The position numbers and the translations under genes are program-made. From positions 300,212-364,211 of the forward strand of contig NZ_BMNG01000001.1 in the NCBI RefSeq assembly GCF_014646335.1: DNA of 64,000 nt, written 5' to 3'. Origin of the DNA: Streptomyces lasiicapitis (GTDB lineage Bacteria > Actinomycetota > Actinomycetes > Streptomycetales > Streptomycetaceae). A model generated the notes under the pieces. It saw only the letters and a program-made list of their open reading frames with translations. It was not told the DNA's origin and searched no databases. This document shows positions 33,951 to 42,004 of the stretch, piece by piece; within the stretch, counting starts at the first letter, position 1; each line of letters starts with the position of its first letter.

Positions 33951-34025
33951 GACGCGAGCATAGAACTCGTCAGTGATGGGTAAAGGTGGGGGTTTGACGC
34001 ACCAGTCGGCTGATACTGTTGGCCG

Positions 34026-34431
34026 CTGGCCCGGGCAGCACGCAGAAGCGTCGCCTTCAAGCCCGGACGCAGGAGACGGCGCCTAGTCGCGCCTGGGACT
34101 TCCCCTACGGGGGACCGGCCGGAGGAGGTGGGGCTGCAGTGGATCGAAGTCGACCGTGCAGTACCACTCGCTCTTCCGCCCGCTGAATACCCCGCAGCAG
34201 CGTCGCTGCGGCTCTTCGCACGGCTTCTGGGTACGTCGCCTTCGTAACCGGCGTGTGCCGTGCGAGACGGAAGAGCACCGCGTTTCACCTGATCTGCATC
34301 AGTAGCGTTGCTGCCACCGCGACAGTGCGGTGCTCCCCGCTTTGAGGACGTGCCAGAACCCGCAGCAGGACGTCCCCATTCCGGGCAGTTCCACCCGTCG
34401 CAGGCGGCCCTTTCGTCGAAGGAGCCTGCCC
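34026..34431 (+). ncRNA. Candidate structured 5' leader (riboswitch/attenuator-like) of corA
   Basis: The 480-nt gap before corA contains nested perfect stems: P1 34170-34178/34268-34276, P2 34192-34198/34205-34211 and P3 34217-34224/34257-34264, giving a multi-branch junction. A fourth stem, 34273-34281/34327-34335 (9 bp), shares GAGC with P1 and cannot form at the same time. A 15-codon ORF with strong ribosome site covers the P1 5' strand. I do not see the ykoK/M-box core sequence. TTGACG (33994) and TACTGT (34014) may be the promoter but spacing is short, so the 5' end is uncertain. Confidence 0.55.
34139..34186 (+). CDS. 15-codon leader ORF in the corA leader
   Basis: GTG at 34139, 10 nt after GGAGGAGG, opens a 15-codon ORF (VDRSRPCSTTRSSAR) ending TGA at 34184-34186. 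It is rich in Arg and Ser. Ribosomes on it would cover the P1 5' strand. Salmonella corA and mgtA also have leader ORFs, which makes a regulatory role plausible but unproven here. Confidence 0.45.
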   Translation: MDRSRPCSTTRSSAR

Positions 34432-35553
34432 ATGTCGATGATCCGCGACCTGCGTGACGCCGTCCGCCCGCCCCTGCGCAAGGACAGCACCTCCTCCAGT
34501 TCGTACTCGTACGACACGACCCGCGACCCCAGCGCCGCATCCGCCGTCGTCGACTGCGCCGTCTACCGCGACGGTCGCCGCGTCGCCTGCGACGACACCC
34601 TCACGCCGCACGAGGCGATGCTCCAGGTGCGCCGTGACGGCGGCTTCGCGTGGATCGGCCTGCACGAGCCGACGGAGGCCGAGTTCGCCGGGATCGCCGC
34701 CGAGTTCGGCCTTCACCCGCTCGCCGTCGAGGACGCCGTGCACGCCCACCAGCGGCCCAAGCTGGAGCGCTACGACGACACGCTGTTCACGGTCTTCAAG
34801 ACCATCCACTACGTGGAGCACGCCGAACTCACCGCCACCAGCGAGGTCGTCGAGACCGGCGAGGTCATGTGCTTCACCGGGCGGGACTTCTTCATCACCG
34901 TGCGGCACGGCGGCCACGGGTCGCTGCGCGCGCTGCGGCGGCGCCTCCAGGAGGAGCCTGAGCTGCTCGCCAAGGGCCCCTCGTCGGTCCTGCACACCAT
35001 CGCCGACCACGTCGTCGACGGTTATCTCGCGGTCGCCGACGCCATGCAGGTCGACATCGACGACGTCGAGAACGAGGTGTTCGCGGCCACCGGCAAGGGC
35101 GGCTCGCGGGGCGTCGACGCCGGGCGGATCTACCAGCTCAAGCGCGAGGTGCTTGAGTTCAAGCGCGCGGTGCAGCCGCTGTTCCGGCCCATGCAGCTGC
35201 TCAGCGAGCGGCCGATGCGGCTCGTCGACCCCGACATCCAGAAGTACTTCCGCGACGTCGCCGACCACCTCGCGCGCGTCCAGGAACAGGTCATCGGCTT
35301 CGACGAACTGCTCAACTCGATCCTCCAGGCCAACCTCGCGCAGGCCGCCGTCGCGCAGAACGAGGACATGCGCAAGATCACGTCCTGGGCAGCGATCATC
35401 GCCGTGCCGACGGCCGTGTGCGGTGTCTACGGCATGAACTTCGACCACATGCCGGAACTGCACTGGCGCTTCGGCTACCCGATGGTGCTCGGCTTCATCG
35501 GCGTCGTCTGCTACTCGATCCACCGCACCTTGAAGCGCAACGGCTGGCTGTGA
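34432..35553 (+). CDS. corA: CorA-type magnesium/cobalt transporter
   Basis: The 373-residue protein has the CorA cytoplasmic domain (LHPLAVEDAVHAHQRPKLERY near residue 100) and two C-terminal helices, the first ending with the hallmark YGMNFDHMPEL. It forms a pentameric Mg2+ channel. ATG 34432 has AAGGAG 7 nt upstream; the longer ORF upstream lies in the leader. An N-terminal Ser-rich segment is variable. Regulation by the structured leader is likely. Confidence 0.95.
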   Translation: MSMIRDLRDAVRPPLRKDSTSSSSYSYDTTRDPSAASAVVDCAVYRDGRRVACDDTLTPHEAMLQVRRDGGFAWIGLHEPTEAEFAGIAAEFGLHPLAVEDAVHAHQRPKLERYDDTLFTVFKTIHYVEHAELTATSEVVETGEVMCFTGRDFFITVRHGGHGSLRALRRRLQEEPELLAKGPSSVLHTIADHVVDGYLAVADAMQVDIDDVENEVFAATGKGGSRGVDAGRIYQLKREVLEFKRAVQPLFRPMQLLSERPMRLVDPDIQKYFRDVADHLARVQEQVIGFDELLNSILQANLAQAAVAQNEDMRKITSWAAIIAVPTAVCGVYGMNFDHMPELHWRFGYPMVLGFIGVVCYSIHRTLKRNGWL

Positions 35554-35580
35554 GCCTTGGGCGCCGCATCGCGCTGCGCG

Positions 35581-35631
35581 CTCGTCCTCAATCGCCGGAC
35601 GGGCTATGAAATGCCCCTCCGGCGCCTGAGG
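35581..35631 (+). terminator. Repeat-derived hairpin after corA
   Basis: A copy of the dispersed CTCGTCCTCAAACGCC-type repeat (35581-35605) with its inverted partner forms a stem from CCTCA (35586) to TGAGG (35631), including CGCCGGA/TCCGGCG. Confidence 0.75.
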
Positions 35632-35641
35632 GCTGGGTCGC

Positions 35642-35647
35642 TAAGCT
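35642..35647 (+). promoter_or_regulatory. -10 box for leaderless gene at 35655
   Basis: TAAGCT lies 7 nt before the ATG at 35655, with no ribosome site. Confidence 0.5.
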
Positions 35648-35654
35648 GCTCCGC

Positions 35655-36173
35655 ATGACTGCTGACGCGCTTTTTGACCGCGCCCTCGTCGAGGAGGCCA
35701 CGAAGAAGTCGGGCCTCATCTGGGTGCGCGGCACCGGCCCCGTGCGCGCGCTGTGGCACGTCTGGATCGACGGCGCGGCCCACATCGTCGGCGACGGCCC
35801 CGGCGAGCAGCCGCTGCCCGACCTCGTCGACGGCGCGAGCGCCGAAGTGACCGTGCGCAGCAAGGACAAGGGCGGCCGCGTCATCGCCTGGACGGCGGCG
35901 GTGACGGAGCTCGCGCCGCGCTCCGAGGCCTGGGAGGCGGCCGTCGCCGAACTCAAGGGCAAGCGCCTGAACGCGCCCGACGGCGAGCGGATGGTGGACC
36001 GCTGGGCCGAGGAGTGCCGCGTGCTGCGGCTGACGCCGGGCGAGGCGCGTACGGATCTGCCGGACGGGTCCCTTGCGGCGGCCCCGCTGCCGACCACGGC
36101 GACGACCCGTCAGCCGATCCCGGCGGGGCTGCCGCGGTTGCTGCTCGGGCGCAAGAAGAAGCCGAAGCGCTAG
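35655..36173 (+). CDS. Conserved hypothetical protein
   Basis: The 172-residue soluble protein (starting MTADALFDRALVEEATKKSG, with WHVWIDGAAHIVGDGPGEQP) resembles flavin/pyridoxamine-oxidase-type split-barrel proteins in its strand pattern (RALWHVWIDGAAHIV), but I cannot confirm this. The basic C-terminal tail ends RKKKPKR. It appears leaderless. It converges on a lipoprotein gene 16 nt away. Confidence 0.75.
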   Translation: MTADALFDRALVEEATKKSGLIWVRGTGPVRALWHVWIDGAAHIVGDGPGEQPLPDLVDGASAEVTVRSKDKGGRVIAWTAAVTELAPRSEAWEAAVAELKGKRLNAPDGERMVDRWAEECRVLRLTPGEARTDLPDGSLAAAPLPTTATTRQPIPAGLPRLLLGRKKKPKR

Positions 36174-36189
36174 GCGCGCCGCCGACGCC

Positions 36190-36969
36190 CTAGGAGTTCG
36201 GCAGCTGCTTCCCGTAGTCCACCGTCTCGTCCTTGCCCGGCTCCTCCAGCGGGAAGTCCTTGCCCCACTCGGTGAGCCGCAGGGTGCCCGCGTCGCCCGC
36301 GCGCTGGAGTCGCAGCGGGTAGGGCTTGCCCTCCAGGGACACCTCCAGGGTGCCGCCCGCGCCCTCGTCGCCGGCGATCTTGATGACGCGCCCGGCGGCC
36401 GATTCGGCCCGGTCGCCCTTGGACAGCGCGCCGTGCAGCGTGAGCGTGCCGTCGAGCAGCACGTCCTTGTCCGTGAAGCCGCTGAGCTGCTGGTACGAAG
36501 GGTCGCCCGCGGGCACCTTCACGTACTTGCCGTCGAGCTTCGCCGCCGCGGAATCGTCCGCCGGGGAGCCGCCGCCCTGCCCGCCGGACTCGTCCTGGTG
36601 CGTCCAGAAGCCCGAGTCGGCCTTCAGGTACAGGTGCTCGCCGACGCGCAGCAGCCGGAACGTTCCACCCTTGGACGTGACCTCGCCCGTGCCGCCCGCG
36701 CCCTTGAGGCGCATGTCGAGCTTGTACGTCTGGCCCTTGCTGACGAGCGTGCCGGACAGGCGGACCGCGGTGGCGCCCTTGGCGGCAGCCCGCGTCTTGC
36801 TCTGGATCTTCGTCGCCGACAGCTTGGCCACGCCGTTCGTGCCCGCGTCCGGGTCCTCGCCCCCGCCGCCGCATCCCGTCAGGCCCGCGCCGCCCACCAC
36901 GATCCCCGCGCACACCGTCGTCACAAGGACGGTCCTTCGGGTACGGCGGGCCTGTCGCATCGCAGTCAC
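36190..36969 (-). CDS. LppX/LprG-like lipoprotein
   Basis: The 259-residue protein has a lipoprotein signal with lipobox LTGC near residue 33, then a single beta-rich domain (AVRLSGTLVSKGQTYKLDMR, GGTFRLLRVGEHLYLKADSG) typical of the LppX/LprAFG fold, which in mycobacteria carries lipids. GTG 36969 with GAGAGG is used; an in-frame ATG at 36960 is an alternative. Confidence 0.82.
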   Translation of the reverse strand: MTAMRQARRTRRTVLVTTVCAGIVVGGAGLTGCGGGGEDPDAGTNGVAKLSATKIQSKTRAAAKGATAVRLSGTLVSKGQTYKLDMRLKGAGGTGEVTSKGGTFRLLRVGEHLYLKADSGFWTHQDESGGQGGGSPADDSAAAKLDGKYVKVPAGDPSYQQLSGFTDKDVLLDGTLTLHGALSKGDRAESAAGRVIKIAGDEGAGGTLEVSLEGKPYPLRLQRAGDAGTLRLTEWGKDFPLEEPGKDETVDYGKQLPNS

Positions 36970-37238
36970 AGGTGGCGCTGCCTCTCGTGCGGACGTCCTC
37001 TACGGCTTGCTCCACTGCCCCGGCCGTGGCACGCCACGGGGCCTGGCGTACCGCAGCGTACCGGTGCGGCGGACGTGCCTCGGAGCCAGTCCGTCCGGAC
37101 GTCCCACCAGGCCGGATGCGTCCGGTACGGGCTAGCCTGAAGCCCGTACGAAAGATCGTATAAATGCCCGCAAACAGCGACACCGATCAGCGGACCGAAG
37201 CGGAACGAGTAGCGCACGGCGGCAGGGAGGCGCGACGC

Positions 37239-38516
37239 ATGGCCAAGAGCGCGCCCCGGATCTTCGTCTCGCACCTGGCAGGCACCGCCGTCTTCGACCC
37301 GAACGGCGACGAGGTGGGCCGGGTGCGCGACCTCGTCGCGACGCTCCGCGTCGGCCGCAGGCCGCCCCGGCTGCTCGGCCTCGTCGTGGAGCTCGCCACC
37401 CGCCGCCACATCTTCCTGCCCATCACCCGGGTGACCGGTATCGAGTCCGGTCAGGCCATCACCACCGGCGTGCTGAACGTGCAGCGCTTCGAGCAGCGCC
37501 CCACCGAGCGGCTCGTACTCGGCGAGATGCTCGACCGCAGGGTGCGCCTGGTGGAGACCGGCGAGGAGGTCACCGTCCTCGACGTCTCGGTGCGGCAGCT
37601 CCCGGCCCGCCGGGACTGGGAGGTGGACCGGGTCTTCGTACGCAAGGGCAAGGGCGGGGCGTTCCGGCGCAAGGGCGAGACGCTGACCGTCGACTGGTCG
37701 GCCGTGGACGGCTTCTCGCTGGAGGAGCACGGGCAGGGCGCCGAGAGCCTGCTCGCCACCTTCGAGCAGCTGCGCCCCGCCGACCTCGCCAACGTGCTGC
37801 ACCACCTGACGCCGAAGCGGCGCGTGGAGGTCGCCGCCGCGCTCGCCGACGACCGGCTCGCGGACGTACTCGAAGAGCTCCCGGAGGACGACCAGATCGA
37901 GATCCTCGGCAAGCTCAAGGAGGAGCGCGCCGCCGACGTCCTGGAGGCCATGGACCCCGACGACGCCGCCGACCTCCTCGCCGAGCTCCCGGAGGACGAC
38001 AAGGAGCGCCTGCTCACCCTGATGCAGCCGGACGACGCGGCCGACGTGCGCCGCCTCATGGCGTACGAGGAGCGCACCGCGGGCGGTCTGATGACGACCG
38101 AGCCGATCGTGCTGCGCCCGGACGCCACGGTCGCGGACGCCCTCGCGCGGGTGCGCAAGGAGGACCTCTCCCCCGCGCTCGCCGCGCAGGTGTACGTGTG
38201 CCGCCCGCCCGACGAGACCCCGACCGGCAAGTACCTGGGCACCGTGCACTTCCAGCGGCTGCTCCGCGACCCGCCGTACACGCTGGTCGGCTCGATCATC
38301 GACGACGATCTGCGGCCGCTGCGGCCGGAGGCCGAGCTGCCGGTCGTGGCGGGCTTCTTCGCCGCGTACGACATGGTCGCGGCGCCCGTGGTCGACGAGG
38401 GCGGGTCCCTGCTCGGGGCGGTCACCGTCGACGACGTACTCGACCACATGCTGCCCGACGACTGGCGCGAGACGGAGTTCCACTTCCAGGAGGGGGCCGG
38501 TCATGGCGGCGGCTGA
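37239..38516 (+). CDS. PRC-barrel/MgtE-N/CBS protein without transporter domain
   Basis: The 425-residue protein has an N-terminal PRC-barrel-like part (FVSHLAGTAVFDPNGDEVG), an MgtE intracellular helical domain (residues ~175-280, LRPADLANVLHHLTP, then repeats of LPEDDxxxxL) and two CBS domains to the end (TTEPIVLRPDATVADA, GAVTVDDVLDHMLP). The membrane domain that makes MgtE a channel is absent, so it probably senses Mg2+ or nucleotides. ATG 37239 has GGGAGG 8 nt upstream; ATG 37164 lies on a TATAAA box and is less likely. Overlaps the DUF1003 gene by 14 nt. Confidence 0.88.
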   Translation: MAKSAPRIFVSHLAGTAVFDPNGDEVGRVRDLVATLRVGRRPPRLLGLVVELATRRHIFLPITRVTGIESGQAITTGVLNVQRFEQRPTERLVLGEMLDRRVRLVETGEEVTVLDVSVRQLPARRDWEVDRVFVRKGKGGAFRRKGETLTVDWSAVDGFSLEEHGQGAESLLATFEQLRPADLANVLHHLTPKRRVEVAAALADDRLADVLEELPEDDQIEILGKLKEERAADVLEAMDPDDAADLLAELPEDDKERLLTLMQPDDAADVRRLMAYEERTAGGLMTTEPIVLRPDATVADALARVRKEDLSPALAAQVYVCRPPDETPTGKYLGTVHFQRLLRDPPYTLVGSIIDDDLRPLRPEAELPVVAGFFAAYDMVAAPVVDEGGSLLGAVTVDDVLDHMLPDDWRETEFHFQEGAGHGGG

Positions 38517-39090
38517 GCGGGAGCGGGAGCGGGACAAGGATCGGGAACGGGATCGGGAACGGGAGGCGCGTGGCCGGGGGCGGTTCCGGCTCGACCAGCC
38601 GCGGGCGCCGCGCCGCAAGCTGCTTCCGGACTACGACCCGGAGGCCTTCGGGCGGCTCTCGGAGCGCATCGCGCGGTTCCTCGGCACGGGCCGGTTCATC
38701 GTCTGGATGACGGTCGTCATCATCATGTGGGTCGTCTGGAACGTCTCCGCCCCGGCCGGCCTGCGCTTCGACCAGTACCCGTTCATCTTCCTGACCTTGA
38801 TGCTCTCCCTCCAGGCGTCGTACGCCGCCCCGCTGATCCTGCTCGCGCAGAACCGCCAGGACGACCGCGACCGCGTCACCCACGAGCAGGACCGCAAGAG
38901 CAACGAGCGGTCCATCGCGGACACCGAGTACCTCACCCGCGAGATCGCCTCGCTGCGCCTGGGCCTCGGCGAGGTCGCCACCCGCGACTGGATCCGCTCC
39001 GAACTCCAGGACCTGGTCAAGGAGCTGGAGGAGCAGCGCGAGGTATTCCCGTCCGAGAGCGCTGGGTCACGTGATGTAGGCGACCGCTGA
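38503..39090 (+). CDS. DUF1003 membrane protein
   Basis: The 195-residue protein begins with about 40 highly charged residues (Arg/Glu/Asp repeats), then the DUF1003 core: RIARFLGTGRFIVWMTVVII, WNVSAPAGLRFDQYPFIFL and SLQASYAAPLILLAQNRQDDRDR. Two helices and a C-terminal coiled coil are visible. Function unknown; coupling to the MgtE-N/CBS gene suggests a joint role. Confidence 0.9.
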   Translation: MAAAERERERDKDRERDREREARGRGRFRLDQPRAPRRKLLPDYDPEAFGRLSERIARFLGTGRFIVWMTVVIIMWVVWNVSAPAGLRFDQYPFIFLTLMLSLQASYAAPLILLAQNRQDDRDRVTHEQDRKSNERSIADTEYLTREIASLRLGLGEVATRDWIRSELQDLVKELEEQREVFPSESAGSRDVGDR

Positions 39091-39121
39091 CAGCCCTTTC
39101 CCGCCCCGGGTTACCGCGCCG

Positions 39122-39127
39122 TACTAT
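39122..39127 (+). promoter_or_regulatory. -10 box for leaderless mrp
   Basis: TACTAT lies 7 nt before the ATG at 39135 and no ribosome site exists, indicating a leaderless transcript. Confidence 0.55.
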
Positions 39128-39134
39128 CGGTCGT

Positions 39135-40268
39135 ATGGCTACGGAAGACGCGGTGCGTGAAGCACTGGCGACGGTGAACGACCCCGAGATCCAGCGACCC
39201 ATCACCGAGTTGGGGATGGTCAAATCGGTGGAGATCGGCGCGGACGGCGCGGTCGCCGTCACCGTGTACCTGACGGTCTCCGGGTGCCCGATGCGCGAGA
39301 CGATCACGAAGAACGTGACGGACGCGGTCGCCGCCGTCGAGGGCGTCACGCGCGTCGACGTGACCCTGGACGTGATGAGCGACGAGCAGCGCAAGGAGCT
39401 GGCCACCGCGCTGCGCGGCGGCACCGCCGAGCGCGAGGTGCCCTTCGCCAAGCCCGGCTCCCTGACCCGGGTCTACGCGGTCGCCTCCGGCAAGGGCGGC
39501 GTCGGCAAGTCGTCCGTGACGGTGAACCTGGCGGCGGCGATGGCCGCCGACGGCCTCAAGGTCGGCGTCGTGGACGCGGACATCTACGGCCACAGCGTGC
39601 CGCGCATGCTGGGCGCCGAGGGGCGCCCCACCCAGGTCGAGAACATGATCATGCCGCCGTCGGCGCACGGCGTGAAGGTCATCTCCATCGGCATGTTCAC
39701 CCCGGGCAACGCGCCCGTCGTGTGGCGCGGCCCGATGCTGCACCGCGCGCTCCAGCAGTTCCTCGCGGACGTCTTCTGGGGCGACCTGGACGTGCTGCTC
39801 CTGGACCTGCCGCCGGGCACGGGCGACATCGCGATCTCCGTCGCGCAGCTCGTGCCGAACGCGGAGATCCTGGTCGTCACCACCCCGCAGCAGGCCGCCG
39901 CCGAGGTCGCCGAGCGCGCGGGCTCCATCGCCGTGCAGACCCACCAGAAGATCGTCGGCGTGGTCGAGAACATGTCCGGCCTGCCGTGCCCGCACTGCGG
40001 CGAGATGGTCGACGTGTTCGGCACGGGCGGCGGCCAGCGGGTCGCGGAGGGCCTCACCAAGACCACGGGCGCGACGGTGCCGGTGCTCGGCTCCATCCCG
40101 ATCGACGTACGCCTGCGCGAGGGCGGCGACGAGGGCAGGCCGGTCGTCCTGACCGACCCGGAGTCCCCGGCGGGGAGCGCGCTGCGGACGATCGCGGGGA
40201 AGCTGGGGGGCCGCCAGCGGGGGCTGTCGGGTCTCTCCCTGGGTATCACGCCCCGGAACAAGTTCTGA
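39135..40268 (+). CDS. mrp: Mrp/ApbC-type Fe-S carrier P-loop ATPase
   Basis: The 377-residue protein has an N-terminal MIP18/DUF59 domain (residues 1-90, NDPEIQRPITELGMVKSV) and a P-loop domain with GKGGVGKSSV near 118, DADIYGHSVPRMLG, DLPPGTGD and a CPHC pair near 283 that binds a bridging Fe-S cluster in homologues. It loads or carries Fe-S clusters. mRNA probably leaderless. Located two genes from tatB as in mycobacteria. Confidence 0.95.
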   Translation: MATEDAVREALATVNDPEIQRPITELGMVKSVEIGADGAVAVTVYLTVSGCPMRETITKNVTDAVAAVEGVTRVDVTLDVMSDEQRKELATALRGGTAEREVPFAKPGSLTRVYAVASGKGGVGKSSVTVNLAAAMAADGLKVGVVDADIYGHSVPRMLGAEGRPTQVENMIMPPSAHGVKVISIGMFTPGNAPVVWRGPMLHRALQQFLADVFWGDLDVLLLDLPPGTGDIAISVAQLVPNAEILVVTTPQQAAAEVAERAGSIAVQTHQKIVGVVENMSGLPCPHCGEMVDVFGTGGGQRVAEGLTKTTGATVPVLGSIPIDVRLREGGDEGRPVVLTDPESPAGSALRTIAGKLGGRQRGLSGLSLGITPRNKF

Positions 40269-40317
40269 CCCGTTCGCATCGCGCACCCCGTATCGCGCTC
40301 CGCGCTCGTCCTCACAC

Positions 40318-40348
40318 GCCGGACGGGCTGATTCCCAGCCCGTCCGGC
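40318..40348 (+). terminator. Hairpin after mrp (dispersed repeat copy)
   Basis: GCCGGACGGGCT (40318-40329) pairs perfectly with AGCCCGTCCGGC (40337-40348). It includes the repeat copy at 40305-40329 and lies between convergent genes. Confidence 0.85.
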
Positions 40349-40371
40349 ATACGTTCGGCCCGTCGGTGGGA

Positions 40372-41040
40372 CTACCCGGCGTAAGCCCCGATGTCCTGCA
40401 CGACGGAGAAGCCGAGGCCGTACGCGCTCATCCCGCGTCCGTACGCCCCCAGATGCACCCCCTCCTTGGTGGACCCGGCGAGCACCCAGCCGTACTCCGA
40501 CTCCCGGTAGTGGAACGAGGTCGGAGCCCCGTCCACCGGCAGGGAGAGGGTCGACCAGTCGTCGCCGTGCAGGTCGTCCGCGAGGACCCACGCGGTCTCC
40601 GTCTGCTGGTCCAGCCAGTCGTCCCGCAGGCTGTGGTCCATCTGGCCGGGCCACGTGAAGGACAGCAGGCCCACGCCCGCCAGCCATGCCGCCGAGGACA
40701 CCGAGGTGGCCTCCAGGACGCCGGTGCCGTCGGCACTGCGCCGCACCGGATTGGCGGCGACGGTCACCACGACCGCGAACCGCTCCTTGTCGCCGTTGCC
40801 GGACGCTTCGGCGCGCACCGACGGCTCGTCACCGTGACCGATGGAGCCGTGCTCCACGGCTCCGTCCGCCGCGGTCCCGACCTGCATCAGCCAGCGCGGT
40901 CCCGTGAAGGCCTCGTCCAGGCCGTACCAGGGGAAGGGCGCCAGCAGGTAGCCGTCGACCGTGCGCCGGGCGGAGGGCACCGCTTGCGCGGCACCGTCCG
41001 CCGCTGGCGCCTGCGCGCCCACCCGACTTGTCGTCTCCAT
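40372..41040 (-). CDS. Conserved hypothetical protein
   Basis: The 222-residue protein (METTSRVGAQAPAADG; later FPWYGLDEAFTGPRWLMQVG and WVLADDLHGDDWSTLSLP) has no signal peptide, membrane helix or recognised motif. Its strand-rich sequence ends in SAYGLGFSVVQDIGAYAG. ATG 41040 is preceded at 11 nt by GAGGAGG. Function unknown. Confidence 0.7.
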   Translation of the reverse strand: METTSRVGAQAPAADGAAQAVPSARRTVDGYLLAPFPWYGLDEAFTGPRWLMQVGTAADGAVEHGSIGHGDEPSVRAEASGNGDKERFAVVVTVAANPVRRSADGTGVLEATSVSSAAWLAGVGLLSFTWPGQMDHSLRDDWLDQQTETAWVLADDLHGDDWSTLSLPVDGAPTSFHYRESEYGWVLAGSTKEGVHLGAYGRGMSAYGLGFSVVQDIGAYAG

Positions 41041-41275
41041 GTACCCGGCCGCCTCCTCGCTCTCGTCGGTCCGGAGCGGCCCGCCCCCCTCGGGCGTCCT
41101 CACGCCGGACAACAAGGCAGGATAGCCACACCCCTTCCGGATGCTGGTCAACGAGTCGGCGGACGGGTGTACTCGACGCCTCTGACCAGGGCGGTCGCGG
41201 GCGCCGGGCGGCGCATGCCGAACGTCAAGGGGCGCACGTGGGCGCCGGGGCGGCGCGGGGGCCGTCCGGCGGGGT

Positions 41276-41393
41276 GAGGTGGCTTCGGGAGCCTGCGGGG
41301 GCTTGGTGGCGCCGGGAGCGCGTGGGCTCAGGTGGCGCCGGGAGGCCGCGGGCTCAGGTGGGGCCGGGACGTCGCGGGATCAGGTGGCGTCGG
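41276..41393. repeat. 26-bp tandem repeats across the tatB stop codon
   Basis: Three clear 26-nt units (41303-41328, 41329-41354, 41355-41380) with core GGTGGCGCCGGGA...GCGGGCTCA, plus partial copies on both sides. They fill the end of the 338-nt gap between the 41040 gene and tatB and run into the tatB stop at 41380-41382. The rest of the gap shows nothing recognisable. Confidence 0.75.
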
Positions 41394-41874
41394 CGTCGAA
41401 CGGCGGCGGGTCGCCGGCCGCGGGCTTCTCCGGCTCCGGGCGCTTCTCCATGTCGATGCGGGCGCCGCCGGAGCCGTTGGCCGAGGCAGTCGACGAACCC
41501 GGGGCCGAGGCCGTGGCGGAACGGCCGCCGGAGTCCTCGGCGGAGTCGCCGTCACGGCCGTGCACGGCGTCCGCGACTTCGGCCATTTCCTTCTTCAGGT
41601 CGAAGCCGTTGCGGATTTCCTTCAGACCGAGATCGTCGTTCTCCATCTGCTTGCGGATGAACTTCTTCGGGTTCAGGTCCTCGAACTCGAAGTCCTTGAA
41701 TTCCGGTCCCAGTTCATTCCGTATGTCCTGCTTCGCGCTGTCGGAGAACTGGCGGATCTTGCGAATGGTCCGCGTCACGTCCTGAATGAGCTTCGGCAGC
41801 TTGTCCGGTCCGAAGATGAGCACGGCGAGGATGACCAGCGTCACTATCTCGAGTGCGCCAATGTCGTTGAACAC
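41380..41874 (-). CDS. tatB: Sec-independent translocase TatB
   Basis: The 164-residue protein starts MFNDIGALEIVTLVILAVLI, one N-terminal helix followed by the FGPDKLP hinge and an amphipathic helix (LIQDVTRTIRKIRQFSD), the TatA/B signature. The C-terminal tail is Ser/Gly/Ala-rich. With TatA and TatC it exports folded proteins. GTG start with AAGGAG 8 nt upstream. Lies after the sigma/anti-sigma/HtrA genes. Confidence 0.94.
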   Translation of the reverse strand: MFNDIGALEIVTLVILAVLIFGPDKLPKLIQDVTRTIRKIRQFSDSAKQDIRNELGPEFKDFEFEDLNPKKFIRKQMENDDLGLKEIRNGFDLKKEMAEVADAVHGRDGDSAEDSGGRSATASAPGSSTASANGSGGARIDMEKRPEPEKPAAGDPPPFDADAT

Positions 41875-42004
41875 CTTGAAAGCTCCTTGCCGTCCGGACC
41901 CGCTCTACGGTACCCGCCGCGGCTGTCCGTCCGGTAGCCGCACGGCGACACCACGACCAACACCGCCAACACCGCCAACGCGGCCGCTGTGGGCCTGTGC
42001 GGCC

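Noticed and set aside
33951..34431. M-box (ykoK) or ydaO riboswitch in the corA leader
   Set aside because: The conserved core sequences of those classes, as I remember them, are absent; kept as an unknown structured leader.
37164..37238. ATG 37164 as start of the MgtE-N/CBS gene
   Set aside because: No ribosome site and it abuts a TATAAA promoter-like box; ATG 37239 has GGGAGG.
41276..41393. CRISPR array
   Set aside because: Repeats are contiguous without spacers; a simple tandem repeat.
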